DNA of 64,000 bases from Coleophoma eucalyptorum (GCA_026120035.1 JALRME010000061.1:58555-122554); one strand, 5' to 3'; positions 24,278 to 35,953 are shown, counted from the first letter of the stretch. The notes: generated from the sequence alone by a model not told the origin. Numbers and translations are program-made.

Positions 24278-24336
24278 TGTTCAACTCGCTTGGGTATTCA
24301 ACTCGCTTGGGTATTCAACTCGCTTGGGAAATAGGT
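24278..24336. repeat. Three tandem end units of the outer Fot1-like element
   Basis: TTCAACTCGCTTGGG occurs three times in a row, each joined by TA. The opposite end of the element has the unit once. The first two copies run into TATTCAAC, the last into AAATAGGT. Confidence 0.75.
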
Positions 24337-25648
24337 TAAATATATATACATATATTATGGTTCTTTTTGGTAATTTACCCATAGAAGAAGCAGAAAATCG
24401 AGGGCTGGTGGAGGAGTTCAATAGGATGGATGCACAAGCATGAGCTGGAAGTGGGACCAATCACAATTAGCTAAAACTCCTGCACCCCTGCACCCCTACA
24501 ACCACGGAGGTAAGGCGGGGTAGAAAGTGGAGGTTGGGGTAACATCAATGCGGGGGTTTTCACGGTCAGCCAGATGCTTACCTGCACAGAATCTCCACGG
24601 AATTGACTCTGGTGTGCATCATCCGAGAAGTAACCAAAGCTGGTGCGCGAAGCATTACGAAGGATGGTGCCTATAATCTTCTCAATCTCCAACGTTTCGA
24701 CTTGACAGCTGTTAATAGGATATCTCTTGCCACGGACCGAGATACAGTACTTCTTATCGCCTCGGCTAGTTGGGGCAATCCTACGCTAGGCGGTACACAG
24801 TTGTCTATAGTCTCATTGCATAATACTCTAAATTTATGGGATTATTGCTTGCTAACCCACTTTTAATCGTTCGGCCTGTACTTCATTATCTCGGCTACCG
24901 AGATATTCTGGAGATTTGATGTACAAGCTGAAGTCAATTTGCAAAGTAGAGAAGTATAGGGGGGGCTGAACTTTCACCACCAGCAGAGAAATAGAAACAA
25001 GTGGTATAGATCCGATGGCAGCAGAGACATGCCAGCATCTAGAAATCAAGCTCTCGTCGGACTTACGTGTTGAACTTCACCTAATTCATACATATCCCAG
25101 ATAAGAAATACAAACGTGAAGAGTACAATCTAGTTCACTTGCATTGCACATAGTAGAATCGACCTTGGCAGTCAAGACTTCCGCGAAGAATTTAAGTTTG
25201 AGAATTAACAGGCAAAATCACCCATTCCTGGCAAATCGTACTTGGCCACCTATCGACATTCCCCAAAAGCTTAGTTGGACGAGCTAGAGTGCGGAGATGG
25301 CAACCAATTGCTCGGAACGCGGCTAGATCTCAAGCTGACGGTCTCGTTATTTTCCTGCTCTCATCTACCCCGGTAGCTCGCTTTCTTTTCCTTCTCCCCG
25401 CAAACTCCGTACTGCGCCAAGTCTCCTTCCCCATATTTCGACTCAGATAAGATCTTATTATGAGATGAGAAAACGAGCTAGTCACACGAAGGAGACTGCC
25501 TGTAGGTCAATCCAGATCCGCAACCTCTATTGCAGTGATATAATTCAAGAGCGCTCATCTACCTTCATGAGTCTTTTGTATATGACACTACTGTTACATA
25601 CTGAAAGCTTGTGAGAAACTGAATTACACATATCTGCCAAAGTTCGCC
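24337..25648. other. Intergenic region upstream of the first transporter
   Basis: No coding sequence was recognised. CCTCGG lies at 24760-24765, nearly 900 bases before the transporter ATG, and CTCGGCTACCGAG is near 24889. The 300 bases before the ATG are rich in CT runs. Confidence 0.4.
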
Positions 25649-27166
25649 ATGGGCAGCTACTATCAGGGATATGGGCCTCCCATTAAGGGCAAAGTCCTAT
25701 CATCCTGCGTCGCAGTTAGCTCTGCATTCACCTTCCTTCTTTTCGGCTATGATCAAGGTGTCTTCGGTGGCCTTATTGCTACTCCTACATTGCTTTCAGG
25801 GTTAGGCTTGAAAGTATCTGACTCGAATCTTCAAGGCACAGTTGTTGCAATCTACGATGTTGGCTGCTTACTCGGCTGTATCCTTTGTGCCTCTATCGGT
25901 CTGAAATTTGGGCGTCGTGTCTTCATTATTGCCGGTGCTTGCCTGCTTATTGTAGGCACAGCAATTCAGGCAGCTGCCACTGACTATGGTATGATGATAG
26001 CTGGACGAATTATAGGCGGATTGGGCCAAGGCATCGAAACGACGATGATTCCTATCTGGGTGTCCGAATGTGCAACACAGACTTGGCGAGGATCTTGGAT
26101 TTCTGTTCAGATGTGTATGGTCCTCTTTGGACTTGTTATTGCGTACTGGATTGACTATGGAACAACGACAAATTTGGAAGGCTCCGTTTCATGGAGGTTT
26201 CCTTTGGCATTCCAAGCTGTGTTCTGTCTTTTCACTCTGTCAACGATACTATTTCTACCAGAGTCGCCACGATATCTCTACGAGAAGAACCTCATCGACG
26301 ACGCCGACCTTGTAATGTCACGTATTTACTCTGTTGAAGTTGAGCATGAGTTCATTCAAGGACACAGGCGAGAGGTGCTGGAAACGCTCAAGGCTGAAAG
26401 GGAAAGTACTTTCACGTATACCGATCTTTTCTACGACAAGTCTCCTATAAATGCGACGTGGCGCATCTGGATTTGCGTTATAATTCAACTTTTGCAACAA
26501 CTTGGTGGAATCAATCTCGTCGCATATTATTCAGCATATATATTCATCAACAGCCTTGGGATGAGCCAGCATACAGCCTCAATAACAACTGGTGGCCTTG
26601 GCCTCGTCTTCTGGAGTGGGAGTTTGATAGCTATTTTTACGGTGGATCGATTAGGACGACGAACGGTTCTGCTATGGGGAGCAATCGCTTGCTCTATCTT
26701 TATGATTCTATTCACAATTGGCCTTGCAGTATTCACTACTAAGAGTTTAACGATGTCAGTCGTGGCGCTCTTTTTATTCGAATTTTCATTTGGTGCTAGC
26801 TGGTGTATCGTACCTTGGATGTACTCTCCAGAGGTCACGCCTCTTGCAGTACGACACATAGGCACAGCCTGCGCTGTGGGAATGGAGTGGCTTATGACAT
26901 TTGTTCTCGTACAAGCTGGACCCACCGCCATTACCAATTGTGGATGGAAGTTTTATCTTCTTTTCTGCATTGGAAATATCGCACAAGTTATCTTTGTTTA
27001 TCTATTTGTGAAGGAGACGAAAGGTCTTACCTTGGAGGAAATTGATGTTCTCTACGCCAAACCATCTTATAGGGCTGAACTAGAGGAGAAAATTCACAAC
27101 AGGTTGCAAAATGTCGACAGGGATGAAGAGGTTAAAATATCTTCTGAAATCAAACATTGCGAATGA
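25649..27166 (+). CDS. MFS sugar-porter family transporter
   Basis: A single-exon gene of 505 residues starting at ATG 25649 (GCCATGGGC). It has the sugar-porter signatures GYDQGVFGG (TM1), GRIIGGLGQGIE, PESPRYL at the end of TM6, QQLGGINLVAYYSAYIF (TM7), DRLGRRTVLLWG, VPWMYSPEVTPLAVR and VKETKGLTLEEID. Twelve membrane segments are expected at the plasma membrane. The substrate cannot be read from sequence. In this cluster it may bring in the terpenoid or a glycoside of it, but that is inference. It sits between the transposon pile and the first cyclase gene. Confidence 0.92.
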   Translation: MGSYYQGYGPPIKGKVLSSCVAVSSAFTFLLFGYDQGVFGGLIATPTLLSGLGLKVSDSNLQGTVVAIYDVGCLLGCILCASIGLKFGRRVFIIAGACLLIVGTAIQAAATDYGMMIAGRIIGGLGQGIETTMIPIWVSECATQTWRGSWISVQMCMVLFGLVIAYWIDYGTTTNLEGSVSWRFPLAFQAVFCLFTLSTILFLPESPRYLYEKNLIDDADLVMSRIYSVEVEHEFIQGHRREVLETLKAERESTFTYTDLFYDKSPINATWRIWICVIIQLLQQLGGINLVAYYSAYIFINSLGMSQHTASITTGGLGLVFWSGSLIAIFTVDRLGRRTVLLWGAIACSIFMILFTIGLAVFTTKSLTMSVVALFLFEFSFGASWCIVPWMYSPEVTPLAVRHIGTACAVGMEWLMTFVLVQAGPTAITNCGWKFYLLFCIGNIAQVIFVYLFVKETKGLTLEEIDVLYAKPSYRAELEEKIHNRLQNVDRDEEVKISSEIKHCE

Positions 27167-27762
27167 GGTTTCAAACAAGAGGAAGCAACGATTCCTATTT
27201 GACTTTTACGTGTGATTTAGATACTTAAAATAGGATGGATATGATGTGGCAGCTTTCTGCTTTGATATTTAGTATTTAACAGATTTTTGTGAAAAACCAT
27301 ATACCAAGCATGATGCGTTGTAGATTTCAAATTAAAAAATATCCCATTAATGACTCTTTAGCACCAACCCTGATTCCATCTAATAGATAACCTGCAACCC
27401 TTTGGGATGCAAAAGGAAGGGTAAAACTTGAAGGGAATTTGGAAATCGTGTCATGTTTTAACATTATATGTTCCAAATTTCAAGTCTTTACGTAGCAAAA
27501 TCAGTTTATGCTAAAATCATCTACACCTGAGTAGACTGAACAATGAGACTTAGCTTGCTTTCCTATATGCATACTAGTTTTTCCCGGAAACTTTGAAGTA
27601 GGTACAATATTCGGGCAGTTATTAAATACATTCACATGCTGCCAAGAAAATAATGAGAAATTTCGTCAAGGAATGTGCAATGGATGTGCAAGAGATAATT
27701 GATACCAATCAGCTGCAATATTAATCCATGTTTTTTCGGCCTGGTAAGGCAATAATCCTTTA
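27167..27762. other. Convergent 3' intergenic region
   Basis: AT-rich; no frame or CCTCGG/CCGAGG site was seen between the transporter and cyclase 3' ends. Confidence 0.4.
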
Positions 27763-28876
27763 CTAAAAAATAGCGATAGCATTTGCAGGAGAACTGATTC
27801 CGTGAGTAATGTTTGCTGGAGAGCTTGTGAGGAAAAATGACCACCTCTCCTTTTCTTGGCAGACCCTTGATAACTGCTCTAGGTCCCATAATTTACCAAT
27901 AATGGTTCCGGCCATGCTCAATAAATACTCGTGTAGCATTGGTTGCGAAGGTGGCCATGCCTCATATGTCACATTGTCTGCGGCAACTGCAGAGAAATGG
28001 TGATTCCAGTGCCTGGAACAAACGTTAGCCTTGACTAATACAAACACATATCACCGTTGCAACATGCCATCTAAAAGCATCAGTGCTTGCTTGTAAACCT
28101 AGAAAGTCTGATGCTTCTCCAGTGCCTTTTATCGTTTCAGCCTCCGTGACTGTACTATACCAACTTAAAAAACCGGTTCGAATAAGAAGAATATCTCCTG
28201 TTTTAAACTGAAGGTTCTGTGCTACCGCCACTTGGTCAAGCTCACTTGGCAAAATCTCTACCCGACTATTTGGTATGAAGTGTCGCCCTTGACTTATTGC
28301 CCATGAATACCAATCGAGAAGGACTCCTCGCCCACATACTCCCTTGCGACTGGCGTTATCAATACCATTACGGAGATCCAGGCCTTTTACAAAGTCGTCA
28401 TGCTTAAGTCCATTGTAATAGGATTTTGAACTTATCAGACGTGGTTAGCCTCTCGCGAGTTAAAGCATCGTGATATGGATCGGATGACATCTGACTCACG
28501 ATTGGTGTGCAAGATGTAGAAATGAATTCCAGTGTGAACCGACTTGAGGGTTAAGACTAATTTCTTCATCAAATCCATAAAAGTTGATTGAGTCAAGACT
28601 AATTCGCTTGTGATCAAGAGTTTTTCGGTTGAATGGCGGAAATCTTAGAGTATTCAGCTCAAGATTTAACGAAACTTGTTCACCACACTGAATTTCAAGT
28701 CTTGCGGCCTCCAGAACTCGACTGGGTGTGAGGAAATTAAGAGTCCCCAGTTCATCTTTACTGCCTGGCTTGTCAAAAAAATTCCACGCACAGCCCTTGA
28801 AATCATTACCCTCAACAGGAGGGAGATTGTCAAATTGTGGGAGGCTCTCCTCTTCTGCTATTGAATAAGCGGACAT
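27763..28876 (-). CDS. Cyclase-family (PF04199) metal-dependent hydrolase, copy 1
   Basis: Exons are 28876-28500, 28430-28068 and 28012-27763, giving 329 residues. The first intron is GT-AG; the second only keeps the frame as a GC-AG intron (GCATGT donor at 28067), restoring FRWHWNHHFSAVAADN. Recognisable segments are KDELGTLNFLTPSRVL, VSLNLELNTLRFPPF, GVCGRGVLLDWYSWA, GDILLIRTGFLSWY and FFLTSSPANITHGI. Family members hydrolyse cyclic amides, lactones or ketones with a metal held by an HxGTHxDxxxH-like motif. Here that segment reads GSHWNSFLHLAH, with Asn at the usual Asp position. It is divergent from the flavin monooxygenase, whose lactone product it might open (inference). Confidence 0.85.
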
Positions 28877-29569
28877 AATCTGAAAAGACAGGGAGTCAGA
28901 TCTGAACCCTATAACTCTTAGTCCATTTACATTGGATTGTGTTCGATTACCGATATGTTAGGTTCGATGCATTAAGTATTGCTCCACGGTTACTGCAGCT
29001 TAGCCGAATTGCGCCGACACACTACTAACGTAGTTTTCTCAACAGACTGTTAATGTTAATCTATCTAATTCAGGAACATTCAAGCATTATTTTAAAACCA
29101 TCCTAGTCCTCTTTTGGTCTACTATTTCATTCATCCTGCAACCTTATGATTCTTGATAATCACACTGCTATTTAATTTTGACTAGCATGAACGAGTGTCC
29201 AGGTCGACATTACCAAAAGTGGAGCCGGCTCCCGGTGAACGTATGAGAGTTAAACGACACGCACAAGGGCGAGCTTAGCCGCGGCATATTGGCGCCGCGG
29301 AGACCCCGCAACAGCAACAATTCCACTGGACAGTCCAAGCGATAAGGATCTCCGTCTCGTGGCCTGGGGAGCTTTTTCCGAGCCTTGGATCAGACGCCCC
29401 TTTCCCCTGGCCTCGGCAATTTAGTAGCTGCGGCTTATTGTACAATGTACAGATGCAATTTTGGGCGTGATATATTTATGTAGTGGTATAAAGTTTCTAG
29501 CTTCACAGTCATCTTGCATTGACAAAAGTTCAGGTTTTTTTTCACTCGAACAATACTCACATCACCAAA
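28877..29569. promoter_or_regulatory. Divergent promoter between cyclase 1 and the flavin monooxygenase
   Basis: This non-coding stretch has a GC-rich core at 29210-29430. CCTCGG lies at 29411-29416, 154 bases before the monooxygenase ATG. The segment CCGAGCC near 29378 is a half-match. Confidence 0.5.
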
Positions 29570-31225
29570 ATGGCTCCTGGGCCAAACGTTATTATCATCG
29601 GCGCTGGTGCGTCTGGGATAACCATGGCATATCGACTTAAGCAGATGGGGTTCACTGACTTCACCATCTACGACAAAATGGCTGGCATAGGCGGGACCTG
29701 GTATGCCAATACATATCCTGGTTGTGGGTGCGATGTCCCGAGTCACCTCTACAGCTTTTCTTTTGCGCTAAATCCAGACTGGTCCAAACCCCTGTGTGAA
29801 CAACCAGAGATCTTATCCTACATGAACAAAGTAGTCGATGATTTTGACTTGCGTGGTTTTTTTCAGTTGCAGATTGAATGTACAGGTGCTGAGTGGATAG
29901 AATCCGAAAAGAAATGGGAGGTCGGGTTGAGAAATGTCGCAAATGGTGCTGAGTTTAAACGCAAAGCTACCATTTTCATTTCGGGCGTTGGGGGAATCAG
30001 CTTTCCAAAATGGATCACAATTCCGGGACAAGACACTTTTCCAGGACCCCAATTTCACTCCGCACGATGGGACCACTCATTCGACTATACCAACAAACGG
30101 GTTGCAGTTATTGGAAATGGGTGCAGTGCTTCACAAATCGTTCCCGTGGTCACCAAAAAGGCGTCATATGTCAAGCAATTTACGCGATCTCCACAATGGA
30201 TTGAGGAAAGACCAAACGAGCCCTTCACAAGCTTTCAAAGAGCTTTATTCCGATATATGCCTCTCTATCAGAGATTCCTTCGCCTGAAACTCTTCGTCAC
30301 GTTCGATATTTTAAGTCTTACATATGGGTACAGTGACAAGGCCACAGGAGCTCGAGAGCACGAAGAAAACACTGCAAAAAAATATGTTTACGCCAATGCT
30401 CCGAAAACGTATCATGATATGCTTATTCCTGATTTTCCACTGGGCTGTAAACGCCGCGTTTTCGATCCTGACTATCTCAAATCTCTTTGGTCACCAAATC
30501 TTGAAGTGACACAATCCAAGATTACTAAAATCAGTGGAAACTCAATTGAAACGGCGGACGGACAAAAGGTGGAAGTAGACGGTATATGCTATGCTACTGG
30601 CTTCAAAGTCACTGACTTTCTCACTCCAATAGAAGTCTATGGACAGAATGGAGAGAAGCTCACAGATAAATGGAGAGCGTCAGGAGGTGCAACCGCATAT
30701 AAAGGAGTGTTAGTATCGGGTTTTCCAAACTTCGGAATTCTCTTTGGTCCTAACACTTTCCTGGCCCATGGCTCTGCAATTTTCATCATTGAGCTTGCTG
30801 TTGACTTCACCATTTCCAAGCTCATCAAACCTCTGTTAGATGAACGTGCAGAAAGTATTTCTGTCAAGCCTGAAGCGGAAGATCAATGGGCAACCAAGAT
30901 TCAAGCCAGCCTACAACACATGGTTTGGTCAAGCGGTTGTACTAACTGGAACTTGACAACAAGTGGTCGAAACACTGCTTCCTATCCTTACACTGGTCAA
31001 ACTCTGTATCTCGACTACATGAAGTGGGACTCAAAGAATTATATTTTCAATGGCGGGTCAAAGTTTTGGATGTTCAAAAGAGTGGCTCGCTGGTTCACAA
31101 CTACATCAGTGAAGACTTACATCTTATCAACATTGTTACTAATTGGTGTGTTTAAGTACAGAGGGGGGGTTTCGGGATACAAATCACTATTGAAGAGTAT
31201 ATCAAGGTACCACCTCAAGAACTGA
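29570..31225 (+). CDS. Flavin-dependent monooxygenase, Baeyer-Villiger type
   Basis: A single exon of 551 residues. ATG at 29570 has context CCAAAATGG and is the first in frame. The FAD Rossmann motif GAGASG is at residues 11-16, followed by GGTWYANTYPGCGCDVPSHLY. The Baeyer-Villiger fingerprint FPGPQFHSARWD is near residues 157-168, the NADPH loop GNGCSAS near 182, and CYATGFKV marks the C-terminal FAD contact. A hydrophobic segment near the end (TYILSTLLLIGVF) suggests membrane anchoring. Such enzymes insert oxygen next to a ketone to give an ester or lactone. With the SDRs and cyclases it would fit ring opening of a cyclic ketone such as a menthone-like terpenoid. The substrate is inferred only. 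Confidence 0.9.
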   Translation: MAPGPNVIIIGAGASGITMAYRLKQMGFTDFTIYDKMAGIGGTWYANTYPGCGCDVPSHLYSFSFALNPDWSKPLCEQPEILSYMNKVVDDFDLRGFFQLQIECTGAEWIESEKKWEVGLRNVANGAEFKRKATIFISGVGGISFPKWITIPGQDTFPGPQFHSARWDHSFDYTNKRVAVIGNGCSASQIVPVVTKKASYVKQFTRSPQWIEERPNEPFTSFQRALFRYMPLYQRFLRLKLFVTFDILSLTYGYSDKATGAREHEENTAKKYVYANAPKTYHDMLIPDFPLGCKRRVFDPDYLKSLWSPNLEVTQSKITKISGNSIETADGQKVEVDGICYATGFKVTDFLTPIEVYGQNGEKLTDKWRASGGATAYKGVLVSGFPNFGILFGPNTFLAHGSAIFIIELAVDFTISKLIKPLLDERAESISVKPEAEDQWATKIQASLQHMVWSSGCTNWNLTTSGRNTASYPYTGQTLYLDYMKWDSKNYIFNGGSKFWMFKRVARWFTTTSVKTYILSTLLLIGVFKYRGGVSGYKSLLKSISRYHLKN

Positions 31226-31910
31226 TTGATTGGGCTGCTTTCTGTATTGAAAGTTTGGAGATAGCGAGAATTCATATTTCACTTTGAAATTAAACCTAGA
31301 TACTTGTGTCAGTGTAAAGAATTTTAGGTTAATTCGAGTACTTTTGTAATATGAACACAGTAATCTTCGCTAAAGAATTTGACACTTCCACAATATCATA
31401 AACATATTTGTAGAAATAGTGCCGAAAAACACACAGCAGTTATACTATTGTGTCTGAATTAATGCAAAATGTTAAGGCATTGTCATCAAATTAAAAACAA
31501 AATCTCATCGGTGACATAAAATTTCTGTAGCATGCTTTGTCGGGTTATTTACTATTTCACCTCATTTCAAATTCATGTTATATCGACAAGTAACTTATCA
31601 TAATATCAATTATAATTTATAGTCATAAACTGGACTATTTTAGGACATGTCTGTTAAATATGTAGACAAAAACAAACGTTTCCAATTCTTCGAGCTCTCT
31701 CTAGTTGATTCCCTTAATTTTATTAATGGGTACACTAGTTAAACCTTGAATGATAATAATCAATGTATACCTTAAATAGGGCTGAATAATACCAAAAAAA
31801 CAAATGCATAAAACAAAATCTTGAAAATGTGACTCGATGCCAACTTGAATAGCTAGATCTAATAGGGTGGAAATAAAAAGGAGTTCCTGACAGAGTTATC
31901 TAGAAACATG
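31226..31910. other. Convergent 3' intergenic region, AT-rich
   Basis: No coding sequence and no CCTCGG/CCGAGG site were found. Confidence 0.4.
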
Positions 31911-32828
31911 CTATTTGCTCGAAATCCCTCCGTCAATGCTTATAATTTGCCCTGTAACAAAACTCGAAGCCTGACTACAAAGATAGACAATACCACCTTT
32001 TAATTCATGCTTTGCTCCCAATTCGCCCACCATTGTTTCTTCTTGCCACAACTTCAATTGTTCTGGTCGCTGTTCCACAAACTCCTTAATCATATCCGTA
32101 TAAATAAACCCTGGCGCAATTGAGTTCACGCGAATCCCGTAACTTGCCACTTCTGCTGCTAATGTTCTGGTGTGGGCTATTACGGCACCTTTTGTGGCAG
32201 AGTATGCTGTCGTATGAGGCTGTGAACGAATGGCTTTGACTCCTGCAATAGAGCTAATATTGACGATACTTCCACCTGTCTTTTGAGCCATCATTTGTCG
32301 AACGATGCTTTGGTTTGTATAATAGAGACCTTCGAAGTTAACCGCAAGCAAGCGTCGTAGTTTCTCTGCTGTCGTACTCAGAAATTCGTCTTCTGCCGCG
32401 ATGGCAGCGCTTGCAACGCAGATGTCAACACTTCCATATGTTTCTACCACTTCAGCTACCGACTTATCAAGGGCTACAGGATCTGTCACGGAAGTTTTGA
32501 GAAAGGTGGTCCGGACGCCATACCGCTTGCTGATGTTGTGAAAGTCGGAGTGGGGTTCAATTACATCAAAGACAGCTATATCAGCACCGTACTCAGCCAG
32601 TGCTTCTGCGAAGGACAAGCCGAGCCCACGAGCACCTCCGGTTATGATTGCAACTTTCCCACCCAATTCAAACAGGTCTCTAGTTGTAACATCACGATTG
32701 CGATTAAGCTGATTCGAGGCCAGGTTCCGAGTCTGGATAGTGGTGTGTGACCCCGGGGAGTTATATCGGTCCCAACGGAGAGAACCAAAGCGGAAGATAG
32801 GTAATGGAAGGTTTCTATACATGGACAT
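31911..32828 (-). CDS. Short-chain dehydrogenase/reductase (SDR), copy 1
   Basis: A single exon of 305 residues. The cofactor motif TGGARGLG follows a 50-residue N-terminal extension rich in Arg, Ser and Thr, possibly a targeting sequence. Further motifs are CVASAAI (NNAG region), VNISSIAG with the catalytic Ser, YSATKGA with Tyr and Lys, RVNSIAPGFIYTDM and the C-terminal ISIDGGISS. It would oxidise an alcohol or reduce a ketone with NAD(P). Bacterial atu clusters also contain SDR genes (AtuB, AtuG); whether this is equivalent is unknown. A second ATG two codons in could also serve as start. Confidence 0.9.
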   Translation of the reverse strand: MSMYRNLPLPIFRFGSLRWDRYNSPGSHTTIQTRNLASNQLNRNRDVTTRDLFELGGKVAIITGGARGLGLSFAEALAEYGADIAVFDVIEPHSDFHNISKRYGVRTTFLKTSVTDPVALDKSVAEVVETYGSVDICVASAAIAAEDEFLSTTAEKLRRLLAVNFEGLYYTNQSIVRQMMAQKTGGSIVNISSIAGVKAIRSQPHTTAYSATKGAVIAHTRTLAAEVASYGIRVNSIAPGFIYTDMIKEFVEQRPEQLKLWQEETMVGELGAKHELKGGIVYLCSQASSFVTGQIISIDGGISSK

Positions 32829-34350
32829 GGCTTTTATAATCGATTCTACTTTCGCGGCTTGCGATGCAATGCGAGGAGATAGACTGCGCTGACGATTACT
32901 TGAAGAGGGAAGGCAACAGAAAATTCTGGATGCATTGAATCTTGAGCAAGTTTTGTGTTATTATGACATAATTCACGTAGGTCTGCTGCCTCATGGACGT
33001 GATCCAATTATAGTGAGCTAGGCCAAATGGGTGGATGTTTCACGGGTGATGCTCTTTTGACTTTTCTCACACCGCATCTCTGCAAGCTGCACCCAATAAC
33101 TGGATCGTGTCTTGAAGCTCTTAGTGGTCATGTCTCTGATACACAAGGGGTTTGGTTTCGCAGGCCAGTACCTATAGAATGACGGAAACAGATATCGAGT
33201 ACGTTTAGTATATTGAAGATCTCAAGTCCGGCATGTCCACTGGGAATCAACCATTGCAAGTTTGTGACAGGTTGGAATCTGCTTGCATGTGTACCGAGGA
33301 TGCTGTAACAGACGGAACAACAGTGCATTAGTTAGCGCTGTCAGGGTTCTTATCGCACTTGCATGAACTATTTGGGTGGCGTCAAGCTAACAATTCCGTG
33401 GAGTTACTACCTCAAGCGCTCCAGCGGATTCCCAAAGCATCGAGATTCTCAATCAGAGCCCCCATTTGCCCTTCATTTTAATTAGTACACTTCGCATGGG
33501 GTCAACTGCTGCGCAGCGATTGTCTTAGCATGTGAGAATATCACGTGAGGAGGACATGATTTACGATTATGAGTTAGACTATACCACCATCATCAAGAAA
33601 TGATATACAAGCGCGCACAGAATGCACAATAGGCTTCGAGCGCATAGCTTTTTATATCAGTCTGCTTTTCTTCATCTAGTCAAATGGTTAGGTTTAAGCA
33701 GGTTGGGACAGGTTAAGTAATAGAAAGCATGGTAATCTGTCGATAGATACGCAGGAAGATAAATATTACTTTAAGAAAACCGTTATCTAGCATAGTATTA
33801 AATTATCACAGAATCCAAAAACGCATTTGTCAAAAAGTTACTCTGCCGTTATTTGAAAGATCCGTTCCGGTGATATAATTGGTAACGTCACTGTATAAGA
33901 TTATAGCAGGTGCTTTCGACTCATCTGGTCTTCCGACTCGATTCAGTACGGACATGTATGTCCATGAAGTAACGTTTTGTAGACTTGATAAGGGTTTTGC
34001 GGGTGGTGTGAGAGTATTTACCTGGAAACATAGTCAACTAAACAAAATGCCATTTCTACCAAGTTAAATTAAAGTTTTCTAAATCCATCCCCTCAACCCT
34101 ATCTAATCATGATATAGAGACTGATACATGATCGCTCGAAGTGCTCCACCAGTTACTGCAGCAAATTTCAATTTGTGCAATACTAGTTTCTATTGAACAG
34201 CTGAATCTTTTAGCACAAGAACAATGAGAAAATTAAAGATTTTCATAGCAATTTGTCTATTACCAAAGTGGGGCATATATAGTTGACACCTTGAGAATTA
34301 TTCAAAAAAACTCTATCCTTCGTTCAAAAATACCAAATATTATTTGTTAT
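32829..34350. other. Intergenic region upstream of SDR 1
   Basis: No convincing gene. CCGAGG occurs at 33294-33299, about 470 bases before the SDR start. The rest is AT-rich and ends at a solo LTR. Confidence 0.4.
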
Positions 34351-34639
34351 TGTTGGAACATCGATATACCACCTGCACGTAAGGTAACATCGTTACAACA
34401 AATGCATGTGGTGGTATATCGCTACACCACCTATATGTGCATATACTTGGAATATCGTTATACCACTTGCTTGTTCCCGTGGTTGTACTCGGATGCAAGC
34501 CCTGTATCTGTATCACTCTGGAGGTCGAATCAATACTCAATAGGAGTATTTATAAGACCTCCATCACACTCAGTTAGAAGAATCATCTACATTATTACCT
34601 TGCCATTTTGATCTGTCAATTACAGTTGAAATAAGAGGT
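34351..34639 (+). mobile_element. Solo LTR, Copia-type, 3' end cut by a Fot1-like insertion
   Basis: It starts TGTTGGAACATCG and runs as in the 13063 copy to AAGAGGTA. There the Fot1-like sequence ACGTATTCC begins, directly after a TA. The remaining LTR tail is not seen downstream. Confidence 0.75.
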
Positions 34640-35463
34640 AACGTATTCCACAAGCGAGTCGTGCATCATTGTACAAAAACGCGTCTACCTAATCAAACCT
34701 ATTATGTCTTAACCAAAACAAGCTCTATCTACTAACAAAGAGGGTAGAATACTCCTAGCTATTCAAGCTTTAAAACAAGACTAATTTAAGAGCGCTCGAG
34801 CAAGTGTAATAGTATACGAAATACCTCCTTAAATGCTACACGATCGAATACACGGAATACCTCCTTAACGCGATTCTATACCTAATTCTCGAAAGCTTAC
34901 TCTAGAAGAAGAAGAAGCTATTATATAGTATATACTCGACCTAGATTCCCGTAGATTTCCTTCTCGGCTATAGTATATATAAGAAATAGTAGATCTTCTC
35001 CTCGCTAAACACGACCCGCCTCTAGTAGGTGTTAATTAGGCCTCGAACTCTATTAAACGTCGTATAGAGATCAAGACAAAGTTTAATCGTAAGTACGACT
35101 ATAAGAGAGCTTAATATAAAGATCTAATTATTATTAGAGACTAGTTCAAGCTTGTACGAAACATAGTTATAAAATATAGAATCCTAGAAGAGGATATATA
35201 TAACTTCGATAAAGCTAGATTTCTTATAGGAGTTATTACTACTACTAAGGCTATTACAAGCTTAGAGGCAAGGAATCGACTAAAGACTATATAGCTAGGG
35301 AATCGAGAGTAGGTATTAAATTATATAAGGTATTAATTCGTATAGCTAGACTATTCCTCTATTTGTTATTTTCAAAGGGTAGAACTACCTCTTGGCCGAG
35401 TATAAAGACTCGAACCTCCTACAAGATTAGTTAATAATACTAAGTAAGAACAGGTAGGCAATT
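34640..35463 (+). mobile_element. Fot1/pogo-like transposon, truncated
   Basis: The left end is ACGTATTCCACAAGCGAG, like the outer element at 13840. A transposase frame from ATG 34704 begins MS*PKQALSTNKEGRILLAI and continues to EEDIYNFDKARFLI near 35185. TAG/TAA stops are numerous (RIP). Similarity to the 13840-24336 element stops near 35463, so the right half is missing. Confidence 0.75.
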
Positions 35464-35953
35464 CTATATCTGGAAACAGCAAACTTATCATAGGAGAAAA
35501 CAAAAGAGTACGAGTTTTAACTTTGAATCAAGAAAATAATATGATACGCAATCACTTTGTGATTATATAGCTCCTTGACTCCGTTTTAGGAGAAGCATAA
35601 CCAAACTTACCTTAACTTCTAAGCTAGCTTATGCAAACGATATAATAAGAGTTTTTGGACGTTTATATATCACTGTAGTCACGATGAAGTTGTTGGCAAA
35701 ATATAAAAAAAGTATTCCTGACTTATACCGTAGTTCGACTCTTGTTGTCTACAAAGCTGTATTAGTAGTATGAATTGTAACCATTCCATAAAAGACAACT
35801 ATATATAGCTTTAGACCTGGCTAAATAGTTGTACATATTTCTGAAATTATATAGGATAGATTTTGAACTCAATATAGATTTATCGCTCAAATCGTACCAA
35901 ATAACATCAAACGCACTGAAACGTATCGAAACCATCAAAAAGTGGAAGTATAA
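35464..35953. other. Intergenic, AT-rich, unassigned
   Basis: The sequence lies between the truncated transposon and the 3' end of the regulator gene. No feature was recognised. Confidence 0.35.

Larger units (their letters stand above)
13840..24336 (-). mobile_element. pogo/Fot1-like DNA transposon, interrupted by two later insertions
   Basis: The left end ACGTATTTCCCAAGCGAG matches the inverse of the right end, and TA flanks both (13838-13839 and 24337-24338). Removing the nested elements and their duplications leaves about 1.83 kb, the size of the other Fot1-like copies here. The transposase lies on the minus strand in three pieces: about 24200-23765, 16951-16315 and 14458-13865. The middle piece still reads EEDIYNFDKARFLI, the first DDE aspartate region. 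Many TAG/TAA stops at former CAG, CAA or TGG codons indicate RIP. The right end carries three near-copies of an 18-base unit. Confidence 0.8.

Noticed and set aside
26527..26986. Minus-strand open frames across transporter 1
   Set aside because: They are shadows of the sugar-porter frame, which carries all family motifs.
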